Positions 34,056-44,481 of a DNA stretch of 64,000 nucleotides are shown here, piece after piece. The notes under the pieces were generated by a model that worked only from the letters and a program-made list of their open reading frames with translations, searched no databases and was not told where the DNA came from. Source of the stretch: JAIBJN01 sp035762005 (lineage in GTDB: Bacteria > Actinomycetota > Thermoleophilia > Gaiellales > Gaiellaceae); NCBI GenBank assembly GCA_035762005.1, contig DASTQA010000022.1:1-64000 (forward strand), read 5' to 3'. The first letter of the stretch is position 1. The number at the start of each line of letters is the position of its first letter. The position numbers and the translations under genes are program-made.

Positions 34056-34293
34056 GCGCGCGCCCCCGACGGCGGCCCCGGCGCCTTCGTCGCGTCTCGC
34101 GGTGCGGGGGCCACCCCGGACCACCACCCGCTTTCGAGCATAGTCGTGAAAAGCGCACGCGGGGCGCGCGGACCGGGACGGGGAGAGCGCGGAATCGTCA
34201 CGATCTCGACTGGACTCGGCCGGGGCCGCGTGACCGTGTCGCAGGGCGGACCTCCGGCCGCCGTGCCGGCAACGCCCGAGATCCCGGTGACCG

Positions 34294-34554
34294 CTACGAC
34301 CCGGCGACGAGCCGGGCCGCCTGGGCCTTCTTCCTGGCGGCGCGGTTCGGGTGGACGGCGCGGGTGGAGGCCGCCCTGTCGAGGCAGCGCACGAGCTCGC
34401 GATGTGCGCGCGCGACGGCGTCCGCGTCGCCGTCGGCCACGGCCGCCTCGAGGCGCCTGAAGAGCGTCTTCGCGGCCGAGCGGTAGCGCAGGTTCTCGAG
34501 CCGCTCGCGGGCGGACGTCTCGACGCGACGCTTCTGCTGCTTGATGTTCGGCAT
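34294..34554 (-). CDS. rpsT: 30S ribosomal protein S20
   Basis: S20 binds 16S rRNA early in 30S assembly. The 86 residues start MPNIKQQKRRVETSARERL and show the expected three-helix pattern (SAAKTLFRRLEAAV; HPNRAARKKAQAARL). It is transcribed opposite to holA and murJ. There is no Shine-Dalgarno sequence before ATG 34554; the leader instead starts with a hairpin. The 238 bases between holA and rpsT hold no convincing gene. Confidence 0.96.
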   Translation of the reverse strand: MPNIKQQKRRVETSARERLENLRYRSAAKTLFRRLEAAVADGDADAVARAHRELVRCLDRAASTRAVHPNRAARKKAQAARLVAGS

Positions 34555-34563
34555 ACGGAGAAA

Positions 34564-34593
34564 CGGCCCCGCCGGGGGCCGCCGGGAATCGTA
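34564..34593 (-). promoter_or_regulatory. rpsT promoter and 5' hairpin
   Basis: On the - strand, TACGAT (34593-34588) is followed by a 7-bp hairpin CGGCCCC/GGGGCCG (34581-34564, 4-base loop) that would sit at the very 5' end of the S20 mRNA, about 10 bases before the ATG. Confidence 0.45.
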
Positions 34594-34621
34594 GCAGCGG
34601 TCCGGGCTCCGGTCGCTCGCC

Positions 34622-34627
34622 TATCCT
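34622..34627 (+). promoter_or_regulatory. -10 box TATCCT, leaderless promoter candidate
   Basis: TATCCT ends 7 bases before GTG 34635 of murJ, divergent from the rpsT promoter. Confidence 0.5.
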
Positions 34628-34634
34628 CGCGCGC

Positions 34635-36229
34635 GTGACCACCGGCGAGGAGGGCGGACCCGAAGCGCCCAGGCGACGGCGCCTCGCCCTGTCCACGGCG
34701 TTCTTCGCCGGCGCCACCGCGCTCTCCCGCATCCTCGGCCTCGTGCGCGAGATCGTCGTGCGGCGCACGTTCGGCGTCGAGGGCGAGATCAACGCGTTCA
34801 CGGTCGCCTTCCAGGTGCCGAACCTCGTGCGCGCCCTCGCCGCCGACATGGCGCTCGGGGCGGCGTTCGTGCCGGTCTTCAGCGAGCTGCTCGAGAAGGA
34901 GCAGCGGGCGCGCGCCTGGCGCCTCGCCTCGACGCTCGTCTGGCTCGTCCTCCTCGTCCTCGGGGCGGCGACGGGCCTCTTCTTCCTGCTGGCGCCCGCG
35001 ATCATGAGCCTCTTCGGCCTCGGCGACCTCCAGGACCTCGCCACGGGCCTCTCGCGGGTGCTCTTCCCCATCGTCCTCCTCCTGGGCGTCTCGGGGATCG
35101 TCGTCGGCATCCTCAACTCCTACGAGGAGTTCACGGTGCCGGCGCTCATGCCGGTGCTCTGGAACCTCGCCATCATCGCCTCGCTCGTATTCGTCGCCCC
35201 CCGCTTCGACGACCCCGAGGCGCAGCTCTACGTCTACGCCGGTGGAGTCCTCGCCGGCACCGTCGTCCAGGTGGTGACGCCCGTCTGGTGGCTCCGGGGC
35301 CGGGACGGGAGGATCCGGGCCGTCCTCGACCTCCGCGACCCGGCCGTGAAGCGCGTCTTCGCGCTCATGCTCCCGGTGACGCTCGGCATCGGCCTCATCA
35401 ACTTCAACCTCGTCATCAACACGTTCTTCGCGGCCCGCTTCGTCGATCCGAACCTCGCTCCGAGCGCGATCGACGCCGCCTTCCGCATCTACATGCTCCC
35501 GCAGGGGATGTTCTCCGTCGCGGTGGCGACGGTCCTCTTCCCGCGCCTCTCCCGGCTGGCGGCCCGGGAGGACCTCGTCGGCTTTCGCGAGACCGTGTCG
35601 CTCGGTCTCCGCCAGATCGGCTTCCTCCTCCTGCCGGCGAGCGCGGTCGGCGCCGTGCTCGCCGAGCCGATCGTGCGCCTCCTCTACGAGCGCGGCGAGT
35701 TCACCTCCGAGCAAACCCCGGTCGTCGCCTCCGCGTTCGCGGCCTTCGCCCTCGGGCTGACCTTCAACGGCACGATGCTCATGCTCAACCGGGCCTTCTT
35801 CAGCCTCCAGACCGCCTGGGTGCCGACCGCGGTCGCGCTCGGGAACCTCGCGCTGAACGTCGCCCTGAACGCCGCGCTCTACCGGGTCGGCGTCTGGGGG
35901 ATCCCGCTCGCCACGTCGCTCGTGAACATCGCCGGGACGGGTGCGCTGCTCGTCGTCTTCCGACGGCGGCTCGGCCGCGTGGACGGGACGGCGATCGTCT
36001 CCTCCTACCTCCGCATCGCGGCGGCCTCGGCGCTCGCGGCCGGGGCGGCGTTCGGCCTCTGGCTCGCGCTCGACGGCGCGCTCGGCCGCTCGGCGGGCGC
36101 CCAGGTCGTCTCCGTCGGCATGGCGCTGCTCGCCGGCATCGGCGTCTTCCTCGGCGCGGCCAGGCTCCTCCACGTCCGCGAGCTCCAGACCCTGCTCTCG
36201 CTTCGGCGCCGATCCGCTACAACGGACTG

Positions 36230-36230
<1 letters not shown>
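34635..36230 (+). CDS. murJ: Lipid II flippase MurJ
   Basis: MATE-like flippase that exports lipid II for peptidoglycan synthesis. The 531 residues carry 14 predicted helices. Family signatures include TALSRILGLVREIVV (near 29-43), AFQVPNLVRALAADMALGAA, FVPVFSEL, and LLYERGEFTSEQT in the second half. GTG 34635 follows a -10 box directly, with no ribosome-binding site. Its stop shares one base with the lepA ATG. It supplies substrate to the RodA-PBP2 machinery encoded earlier. Confidence 0.95.
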
Positions 36231-38013
<1,783 letters not shown>

Positions 38014-38017
<4 letters not shown>

Positions 38018-39126
38018 GCATCCACCACCTCTACCTCCACCTCCCGTTCTGCGCGCACCGCTGCGGCTACTGCGACTTCGTGACCGCCGTCGGGCGCAGG
38101 GATGGCCACGCCGCCTACGTGGAGGCGCTCCTGGCCGAGCTCGAGCTCGAGCGGCCGCTGCTCGCGGACGAGCTGGAGACGGTCTTCCTCGGCGGCGGAA
38201 CGCCGACGTTCACGGAGCCCGGGCCGCTCGCGGAGCTCCTCGCAGCCCTCCCGCCGGCCGGCGAGGTCACGATCGAGGCGAACCCGGAGACGGTCACGCC
38301 CCGGCTCGCGCGACTCCTCCGCCGCGGGCGAGTGACGCGCGTCTCGCTGGGCGCGCAGACGTTCGACCCGCGGTCGCTGCGCGTGCTCGAGCGGCGTGCC
38401 GGTCCGGAGGCCGTCCGGCGCGCCTTCTACGATCTCCGTGATGCCGGATTCGACAACATCTCGCTCGACCTCCTCTACGGCATCCCCGGCCAGAGCCCCG
38501 CCGACGTCCGCCGCGACCTTGCGGAGGCGATCGCGCTCGGCCCGGAGCACCTGTCCTGCTACGAGCTCGAGGCGAAGCCCGGCACCCGCTTCGCGCACGC
38601 GCACGGCGACGAGCTCGTGCGGCAGGCGGAGGCGCTCGAGGGCTTCTTCGAGCTCGTCGTCGAGACGCTCGTCGCCGCCGGCTACCGCTGGTACGAGACG
38701 GCCAACTTCTGCGGCCCGGGGCGGCAGGCGCGCCACAACCTCGCGTACTGGCTCGGGCGCGACTACCTCGGCGTGGGCGTGGGCGCCGTGTCGACCGTCG
38801 CGGGCGTGCGACGCCGGAACCGGCCGGGGCTCGCCGGCTACGTCGGCGCGCTCCGCGCGGGCCGCCGCCCGCCCCGCGAGGTCGAGGCGCTTCCCGCCGA
38901 CGTCCGGGCCCGGGAGCGCCTCATGCTCGGGCTGCGGCTGGACGAGCCGGTGCCGCTCGCAGGGGTGCGGACGGCGATCGACGGCGACGGGCTCGCCCGC
39001 ATGGAGTCGCTCGGCCTCGCGGAGCGGCGTGGGGACGGTCTCGTGCTCACGCGCCGCGGGCGCTTCCTCGGCGGAGGCGTGACGGCGGAGATCATGGCCG
39101 AAACGCCTGCAAAAAGTACACTTTGA
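38014..39126 (+). CDS. hemW: Heme chaperone HemW (radical SAM, HemN-like)
   Basis: Radical-SAM protein formerly called coproporphyrinogen III oxidase-like; HemW binds heme and helps load it into targets. The [4Fe-4S] motif is C13-x3-C17-x2-C20 (PFCAHRCGYC), with the family's short N-terminus and no extra HemN Cys. FLGGGTPT, EANPETVT, DLLYGIPGQ and the C-terminal HemW domain are present; 370 residues. GTG 38014 overlaps lepA. The lepA-hemW-hrcA-dnaJ order is widespread in Gram-positives. Confidence 0.94.
39117..39122 (+). promoter_or_regulatory. -10 box TACACT, leaderless promoter of hrcA
   Basis: TACACT spans the end of hemW and ends 7 bases before ATG 39130. No CIRCE inverted repeat was found around it. 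Confidence 0.5.
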
Positions 39127-39129
39127 GCC

Positions 39130-40173
39130 ATGGACGCGAGAGTCGAGATCCGGTTGACGGCGCGGCAGGAGCTCATCCTCCGCCGCGTGGTCGAGGAGTA
39201 CGTGGCGACGGGGATGCCGGTCGGCTCGAGGAGGCTCGTCGAGCGGACCGGGCTCCGGGTCTCGTCCTCGACGGTGCGGTACGAGCTCGCCGTCCTCGAG
39301 GAGCACGGGTTCCTGACGCACCCGTACACGTCGGCGGGCAGGGTGCCCACGGAGAGCGGCTACCGCTTCTTCGTCGACCGGCTCCTCGACCGCCTCGAGC
39401 CGCGGCCGCCGACCCTCGACCTCGACTTCTCGCAGGCCGAGAGTCAGGTCGACAGCGCCCTCCGGGTCACGACGGAAGCGCTCGCGGACCTCACGCACCT
39501 GCTCGCGCTCGTCTCGGCGCCCCCGCTCGAGACGACGATCGTCAGGCACGTCGAGGTGCTCCTCCTGCAACCGAACGTCGTCATGGTCGTCGTCATCACC
39601 TCGACCGGCGGCGTCACGAAGCGGCTCTGCGCCTTCGACGAGCCCGTCGACTCCGGCCTCGCGGACTGGGCGGGCCAGTACCTCAACGAGACGGTCGCGG
39701 GCCTGCAGGTCGGCGCCCGCCTCCTCCGGAGCCGCTTCGAGGACCAGGCCCTCACGGAGCGGGAGCGGGCGTTCCTCGAGCGCCTGCGCCCCGCCTTCAC
39801 CGACGTGCTCGCGGCCGAGCAGCAGACGCTCTACGTCGGCGGGACCGCAGGGGTCCTCGACGAGTTCCGAGCCGACGAGCTGCGGACGTACCGGCGCCTC
39901 CTCGAGATCCTCGAGCACCGCGCCGCGCTCCTCGACCTCCTGCGCGCGGGCCTGGGCTCGAAGCGGCCGTTCGTGCGCGTCGGCCCCGACCTGGATGACC
40001 CCGACCTCGTCGGCGTCGCGCTCGTGGGCGCGCCCTACGGGCTCCAGCACCGCAATCTCGGCACCGTCAGCCTCCTCGGGCCGATGCGGATGGACTACGT
40101 GAAGGCGATCGCCGCCGTCAGGTCGGGAGCGCACGAGCTCTCGCGCTTCGTGGAGGAGCTCTACGAGGACTGA
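39130..40173 (+). CDS. hrcA: Heat-inducible transcription repressor HrcA
   Basis: Repressor of class I heat-shock genes through CIRCE operators. The 347 residues have an N-terminal winged helix (RQELILRRVVEEYVATGMPVG, with SSSTVRYELAVLEEHG as recognition part), the HPYTSAGRVPTESGYRFFVD linker typical of HrcA, and the GAF-like regulatory domain. ATG 39130 is directly behind a -10 box. dnaJ follows; dnaK and grpE are not in this window, and no CIRCE copy is visible, so its targets lie elsewhere or use a diverged operator. Confidence 0.95.
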   Translation: MDARVEIRLTARQELILRRVVEEYVATGMPVGSRRLVERTGLRVSSSTVRYELAVLEEHGFLTHPYTSAGRVPTESGYRFFVDRLLDRLEPRPPTLDLDFSQAESQVDSALRVTTEALADLTHLLALVSAPPLETTIVRHVEVLLLQPNVVMVVVITSTGGVTKRLCAFDEPVDSGLADWAGQYLNETVAGLQVGARLLRSRFEDQALTERERAFLERLRPAFTDVLAAEQQTLYVGGTAGVLDEFRADELRTYRRLLEILEHRAALLDLLRAGLGSKRPFVRVGPDLDDPDLVGVALVGAPYGLQHRNLGTVSLLGPMRMDYVKAIAAVRSGAHELSRFVEELYED

Positions 40174-40199
40174 TGCGGGGCACCGGCGCGGGCCGGGAG

Positions 40200-40205
40200 T
40201 ACGCT
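40200..40205 (+). promoter_or_regulatory. -10 box TACGCT, leaderless promoter candidate for dnaJ
   Basis: TACGCT ends 6 bases before GTG 40212, inside the 38-base gap after hrcA. Confidence 0.5.
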
Positions 40206-40211
40206 AGACGC

Positions 40212-41339
40212 GTGGCCACGACACGGCGCGACTACTACGAGATCCTGGGCATCCCGCGGGATGCCGACGAGCGGGCGATCAAGTCCGCGTTCCGCCGGCT
40301 CGCCCGCGAGCTGCACCCCGACGTCTCCGACCATCCGGACGCGCAGGAGCGCTTCCGCGAGGCGACCGAGGCCTACGAGGTGCTCTCGAAGTCGGAGACG
40401 CGGGAGCTCTACGACCGCTACGGGCACGAAGGGCTGCGGACCGGGGGGTTCCGGCCGACCGACTTCGACTTCGGGAGCCTCGCGGACATCTTCTCCGCGT
40501 TCTTCGGAGACGACCTCCTCGGCGGGCTGGGCGGCCGCTCCGGCAGGCGCTCGGCCCGCGGGGCCGACGTCCTCGCCGAGGTCGAGATCGAGCTCGTCGA
40601 GGCGGCCCAGGGGACGCACCGCAGCGTGCCCTTCCCGGTCGTCGTCGCCTGCTCGACCTGCCGCGGCACCGGCGCCGCCCCGGGGACCTCCCCGACGCCG
40701 TGCCGCACCTGCGAGGGCCTCGGCCGGGTGCAATCCGTCGCGAGCTCCGTCTTCGGGCAGATCGTGAGGACGCAGGCATGCCCGGAGTGCGGGGGCGCGG
40801 GGCAGGTCGTGGAGAGCCCGTGCGCCGACTGCTCGGGGACGGGGCGCGTGACGGAGCAGCGCGAGCTCGAGGTCGACGTCCCGCCGGGCATCCACGACGG
40901 CCAGCGGATCCGTCTCACGGGCGAGGGGCACGCCGGCGTGCTCGGGGGCCGCGCCGGTGACGTCTACGTCCTCGTCCGGGTGCGGCCGGACCCCCGCTTC
41001 GTCCGGGACGGGAACGACATCGTCTCGAGCGTCGACCTCACGGTGACGCAGGCCGCGCTCGGGTCGACCACGACGGTGCCGACGCTCGCCGGGGACGTCG
41101 AGCTCGAGTTCGAGCCCGGGACGCAGCCCGGCGACATCCGCGTGCTCCGCGGCGAGGGCATGCCCGTCCTGCAGGGACGAGGGCGCGGCGACCACCGCGT
41201 GCTCGTGAATGTCGCCGTGCCCCGCCACCTGACGGAGGAGCAGCGCCGGCTGCTCGAGCAGTTCGAGCGGAGCGAGCACGAACGGAACTACCGCGCGGAG
41301 AGCGGCTTCTTCGAGAAGCTCCGGTCCGCGTTTCGCTGA
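40212..41339 (+). CDS. dnaJ: Chaperone DnaJ
   Basis: Hsp40 co-chaperone that stimulates DnaK. The 375 residues comprise a J domain with HPD at 35-37, a short G/F region (FDFGSLADIFSAFFGDDLLG), four zinc-finger repeats (CSTCRGTG, CRTCEGLG, CPECGGAG, CADCSGTG), and the C-terminal peptide-binding domains (ALGSTTTVPTLAGDVEL). GTG 40212 is chosen because the J domain begins at once (RRDYYEILGI). prmA starts after two bases. Confidence 0.96.
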   Translation: MATTRRDYYEILGIPRDADERAIKSAFRRLARELHPDVSDHPDAQERFREATEAYEVLSKSETRELYDRYGHEGLRTGGFRPTDFDFGSLADIFSAFFGDDLLGGLGGRSGRRSARGADVLAEVEIELVEAAQGTHRSVPFPVVVACSTCRGTGAAPGTSPTPCRTCEGLGRVQSVASSVFGQIVRTQACPECGGAGQVVESPCADCSGTGRVTEQRELEVDVPPGIHDGQRIRLTGEGHAGVLGGRAGDVYVLVRVRPDPRFVRDGNDIVSSVDLTVTQAALGSTTTVPTLAGDVELEFEPGTQPGDIRVLRGEGMPVLQGRGRGDHRVLVNVAVPRHLTEEQRRLLEQFERSEHERNYRAESGFFEKLRSAFR

Positions 41340-41341
41340 CC

Positions 41342-42097
41342 GTGCTCCGGCGCCTCGCCGTCCGCGTCCCGGCCGAGCGGGCGGAGGAGGGGCGGGCGGC
41401 GATGATCGCCCTCTTCCCCGAGGGCTTCGAGGAGCGACTGGACGGCGCCCTGCTCGAGCTGGCCGCGTACACCGAGCGGACCGACGCCGCCGCGCTGCTC
41501 GCGCGGCTCGGCCCGGTGGCCGAGACGCCGGTGAGCGCCGGGTGGGAGGACGCGTGGCGGAGCTTCCACCGGCCGGTCCGCATCGGCCCGCTCTGGATCG
41601 GGCCCTCCTGGGAGGCCCCCGACGAGGGGACGATCGCCGTCGTCATCGATCCCGGGCGCGCGTTCGGGACCGGGGCCCACCCGACGACGCGCCTCTGCCT
41701 CGAGCTCCTCCTCGGCCTCGAGCCCGCCGGCCTCGCCGACCTCGGCTGCGGCTCGGGCGTCGTGGCGGTCGCGGCGGCGAAGCTCGGCTTCGACCCGGTC
41801 GTCGCGGTGGACGACGACGAGGCGGCCGTGGCCGCAGCGCGGGCGAACGCCGGGCTCAACGGCGTCGACGTCGACGTTCGCCGGGCCGACGTGCTCGCCG
41901 ACCGGCTTCCGGCCGTCGAGGTCGCCGTGGCCAACATCGCGCGCGAGCCGGTCGAGCGCGCGGCGGAGCGGTTCGCGGGCACGCTGTTCGTCGCCTCCGG
42001 CTACCTCGCCGCCGAGCGGCCGGCACCGGCCGGCTGGCGGGCCGTCGAGCGCCGTCGGGCCGACGGCTGGGCGGCCGACCTGTTGATCCGCGGCTAG
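41342..42097 (+). CDS. prmA: Ribosomal protein L11 methyltransferase
   Basis: Methylates L11 using SAM. The 251 residues show the N-terminal substrate domain, then DPGRAFGTGAHPTTRLCLELL, a PrmA hallmark, SAM motif I DLGCGSGVVAVAAAKLG, and VANIAREPVE as motif II (family NI-- pattern). GTG 41342 directly follows dnaJ; dnaJ-prmA is a standard order. The rsmE gene often found next is absent. Confidence 0.93.
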   Translation: MLRRLAVRVPAERAEEGRAAMIALFPEGFEERLDGALLELAAYTERTDAAALLARLGPVAETPVSAGWEDAWRSFHRPVRIGPLWIGPSWEAPDEGTIAVVIDPGRAFGTGAHPTTRLCLELLLGLEPAGLADLGCGSGVVAVAAAKLGFDPVVAVDDDEAAVAAARANAGLNGVDVDVRRADVLADRLPAVEVAVANIAREPVERAAERFAGTLFVASGYLAAERPAPAGWRAVERRRADGWAADLLIRG

Positions 42098-42285
42098 ACG
42101 AGCCGCCGAATGCGGGCCGGGGGCCGCGTGAAGGCCACGGCGCCCGACGCCGGCCGGCGCCTCGCCGGCGCTCCCGACCGGCTCCGGGTCGGCCTCGTCC
42201 TCCGCCGGGCGGATGAGCAGCGGTCGCTCACGCGTCTCCGCTCGGGCGGCGCCGAGGCCGAGCGATGAGCGGCGTGTTCCTGGGC

Positions 42286-42291
42286 TAGCAT
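42286..42291 (+). promoter_or_regulatory. -10 box TAGCAT before mtaB
   Basis: TAGCAT ends 10 bases before ATG 42302. The 204-base gap from prmA to mtaB contains nothing else I can support. Confidence 0.42.
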
Positions 42292-42301
42292 CGTGCCCGG
42301 C

Positions 42302-43498
42302 ATGGCGACCTTCACCGTCGAGTTCCTCGGCTGCAAGGTCTCGCAGACGGACATGCAGGAGATCCGCGAGCGCCTCGTCGCCGGAGGGCATGCGGAGGCC
42401 CTCGGGGCGACCGACGTCGCGGTCGTGAACACGTGTTGCGTGACGCACGAGGCCGTGCGCAAGTCGAGGCAGGCAGCCCGCCGTGCGGCCGCGCGGGCCG
42501 ACCGGGTCTACGTCACCGGGTGCGCGGCGAGCCTCCCCGGGGACGGGCTCGGCGAGCTGCCGGAGAACGTGACCGTCGTGCGGCTCGGCGGCGAGCGCAC
42601 CCCGGCGTTCGTCGCGGGCGACGTCGGCTCGGTCGGCTGCGTGCAGGCGGCTGTCGGGCTCGACCGGGTCAGGGCCTTCGTCAAGGTCCAGGACGGGTGC
42701 AGCTTCTCCTGCTCCTTCTGCGTCATCCCGCAGGTTCGCGGCTCGTCGAGGAGCCGGGCCGCGGCGGCCGTGCTGGGCGAGGTGAGGCGGCGGGTCGAGC
42801 AGGGGCATCGCGAGGTCGTGCTCACAGGCATCAACCTCGGGTGCTACCGGGACCGAGCGGCGGGCTTCGACCTGCCCCGGCTCGTCCGCGAGGCCGGCGC
42901 CACGCCGGGCCTCGAGCGGCTCCGCCTCTCGTCCATCGAGGTGAACCACCTGAACGACCGTCTCCTCGGGGCGATGCGGGAGACGCCCGCGGTCTCCCCG
43001 CACCTCCACGTCCCGCTCCAGTCGGGCGACGACGAGGTGCTCGCGGCGATGGGCCGGCGCTACACGACCGCCGCCTATCTGCGGCGGGTCGAGGCGGCGG
43101 GGGGGTTCAACCTCACGACCGACGTGATCGTCGGCTTCCCCGCCGAGACCGACGAGGCGTTCGAGCGGACGCTCCGGATCGTCGAGCAGGCGGGCGTGAC
43201 GAAGGTCCACGTCTTCCCGTACTCCCCCCGCCCGGGCACGCGCACCGCCGCGGAGGACAGCGTGCCGGCCGCGGTGAAGCGAGGCCGGAGCGTCCGCCTG
43301 CGAGCCCTCTCGGCCGAGCTCTGCGCACGCCGCTGGCGCTCGAAGATCGGGAGCGAGGACATCGTCCTCGTCGATCGCCCGGGCCGCGGCTACGGAGACG
43401 ACTACACTCCCTGGCTCGTGGAGGGGCCGCCGGGGGAGCTCGTGCGGGCCAGGGCCGTCGACGTCGGAGAGGAAGGAGTCGTGGGTGTCGCAGCCTGA
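42302..43498 (+). CDS. mtaB: tRNA t6A37 methylthiotransferase MtaB
   Basis: Radical-SAM enzyme that turns t6A37 into ms2t6A37 in tRNA. The 398 residues have the N-terminal UPF0004 domain with cluster cysteines C11, C45 or C46, and C74, the radical-SAM motif C133-x3-C137-x2-C140 (GCSFSCSFC), and VPLQSGDDEVLAAMGRRYT. The phrase EFLGCKVSQTD is the MtaB-type N-terminus (MiaB has a different one). ATG 42302 is preferred over GTG 42293, which lies too close to the -10 box. The C-terminal TRAM domain is short and overlaps the HIT gene. Confidence 0.93.
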   Translation: MATFTVEFLGCKVSQTDMQEIRERLVAGGHAEALGATDVAVVNTCCVTHEAVRKSRQAARRAAARADRVYVTGCAASLPGDGLGELPENVTVVRLGGERTPAFVAGDVGSVGCVQAAVGLDRVRAFVKVQDGCSFSCSFCVIPQVRGSSRSRAAAAVLGEVRRRVEQGHREVVLTGINLGCYRDRAAGFDLPRLVREAGATPGLERLRLSSIEVNHLNDRLLGAMRETPAVSPHLHVPLQSGDDEVLAAMGRRYTTAAYLRRVEAAGGFNLTTDVIVGFPAETDEAFERTLRIVEQAGVTKVHVFPYSPRPGTRTAAEDSVPAAVKRGRSVRLRALSAELCARRWRSKIGSEDIVLVDRPGRGYGDDYTPWLVEGPPGELVRARAVDVGEEGVVGVAA

Positions 43499-43820
43499 CT
43501 GCCTCTTCTGCCGCCTCTATGCCGAGGGAGATCACGTCCGCAAGGACGGGGGCTTCGCGGCCGTGCGCGACATCCGCCCGAAGGCGCCGGTCCACCTGCT
43601 GATCATCCCCGAGCGGCACGTGGAGACCTTCCGCGAGGTGGGGGCGTTCCCGCCGGAGGAGGCCGCCGCCATGCTCGGGTTCGTCGCGGACACGGCGCGC
43701 GAGGCCGGGCTCGAGGACTACCGCGTCATCGTCAACGTGGGTGCTGGGGGCGGTCAGACGGTCTTCCACCTGCACTGGCACCTCCTCGGCGGCACAGCCG
43801 GCCTGGCGGGGTTCGAATGA
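43485..43820 (+). CDS. HIT-family nucleotide-binding protein
   Basis: A 111-residue histidine-triad hydrolase (HinT-like, purine nucleoside phosphoramidase activity known in the family). The N-terminal CLFCRLYAEG provides the Cys pair, PVHLLIIPERHVET follows, and the triad is H95-x-H97-x-H99 in QTVFHLHWHLLGG. GTG 43485 has GGAAGGAG 6 bases upstream, inside the 3' end of mtaB. It overlaps yqeY by four bases. Confidence 0.95.
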   Translation: MSQPDCLFCRLYAEGDHVRKDGGFAAVRDIRPKAPVHLLIIPERHVETFREVGAFPPEEAAAMLGFVADTAREAGLEDYRVIVNVGAGGGQTVFHLHWHLLGGTAGLAGFE

Positions 43821-44260
43821 GCCTGATCGCGGAGATCGAGGCCGAGCTCAAGGACTCGATGCGCGCCCGCGAGCAGGTGCGGACGGAGACTCTCCGCCTG
43901 ACGCTCGCGGCGTTGCGCTCGGCCGAGAAGGAGCTGGGCCGCGCGCTCAAGGAGGACGAGGAGCTCCAGGTGCTCCAGCGCGAGCGCAAGCGCCGCGCCG
44001 AGGCGGCGGACGCGTTTCGCTCGGCCGGGCGCGAGGATCAGGCCGCCCGCGAGGAGGAGGAGCTCGACGTCATCGAGGAGTTCATGCCGGACCCCCTCGA
44101 CGAGGACGAGCTCGAGCGCATCGTGGACGACGCGATCGCCGAGACGGGGGCCACGTCGCTCCGCGACCTCGGGCGGGTGATGGCCGACGTGATGCCGCAG
44201 GTCGCCGGCCGCGCGGACGGCTCGGCCGTGAGCCAGCTCGTCCGCGAGAAGCTCGCCTGA
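43817..44260 (+). CDS. yqeY: GatB/YqeY domain protein
   Basis: A 147-residue helical protein related to the tRNA-binding end of GatB. It shows LIAEIEAELKDSMRARE at the start, TLRLTLAALRSAEKE, the FMPDPLDEDELERIVDDAI motif (family xxLPxxLSexEl), and the C-terminal GRVMADVMPQVAGRADGSAV. It probably assists tRNA-dependent processes; function is unproven. ATG 43817. The next 221 bases to phoH hold a second possible -10 box (TACGCT 44329-44334) and a small CGGGG/CCCCG hairpin but no convincing gene. Confidence 0.93.
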   Translation: MSLIAEIEAELKDSMRAREQVRTETLRLTLAALRSAEKELGRALKEDEELQVLQRERKRRAEAADAFRSAGREDQAAREEEELDVIEEFMPDPLDEDELERIVDDAIAETGATSLRDLGRVMADVMPQVAGRADGSAVSQLVREKLA

Positions 44261-44467
44261 GCGCGGCCCCGGTCGCCTCGGGCGCACTCCCGGCACGATT
44301 CGCGCCCCAGCCGCGCGAATCTCCGCGTTACGCTCGAAGCGGGTGGAGGCACGGGGTGGCCCCGCACAGGGATGGTCGAGTCGAGCACGCCGCCGCCGCT
44401 CTCCCGAGGCCGTGGGCGCCGGAGGCGGGCGGGCGGTCGGGGACGCGGGGCGCATCCGGGAGGCATC

Positions 44468-44473
44468 TACACT
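44468..44473 (+). promoter_or_regulatory. -10 box TACACT, leaderless promoter of phoH
   Basis: TACACT ends 8 bases before TTG 44482, which lacks a ribosome-binding site. Confidence 0.48.
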
Positions 44474-44481
44474 GCGGATCG

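Noticed and set aside
34146..34460. Possible gene between holA and rpsT on the + strand
   Set aside because: Second half is antisense to rpsT and Arg/Pro-rich; no ribosome-binding site and no family resemblance.
44261..44481. Possible small RNA or extra coding sequence before phoH
   Set aside because: A second -10-like box and a 5-bp hairpin exist, but no known RNA consensus (SRP, 6S, RNase P, tmRNA) and the frames are low-complexity.
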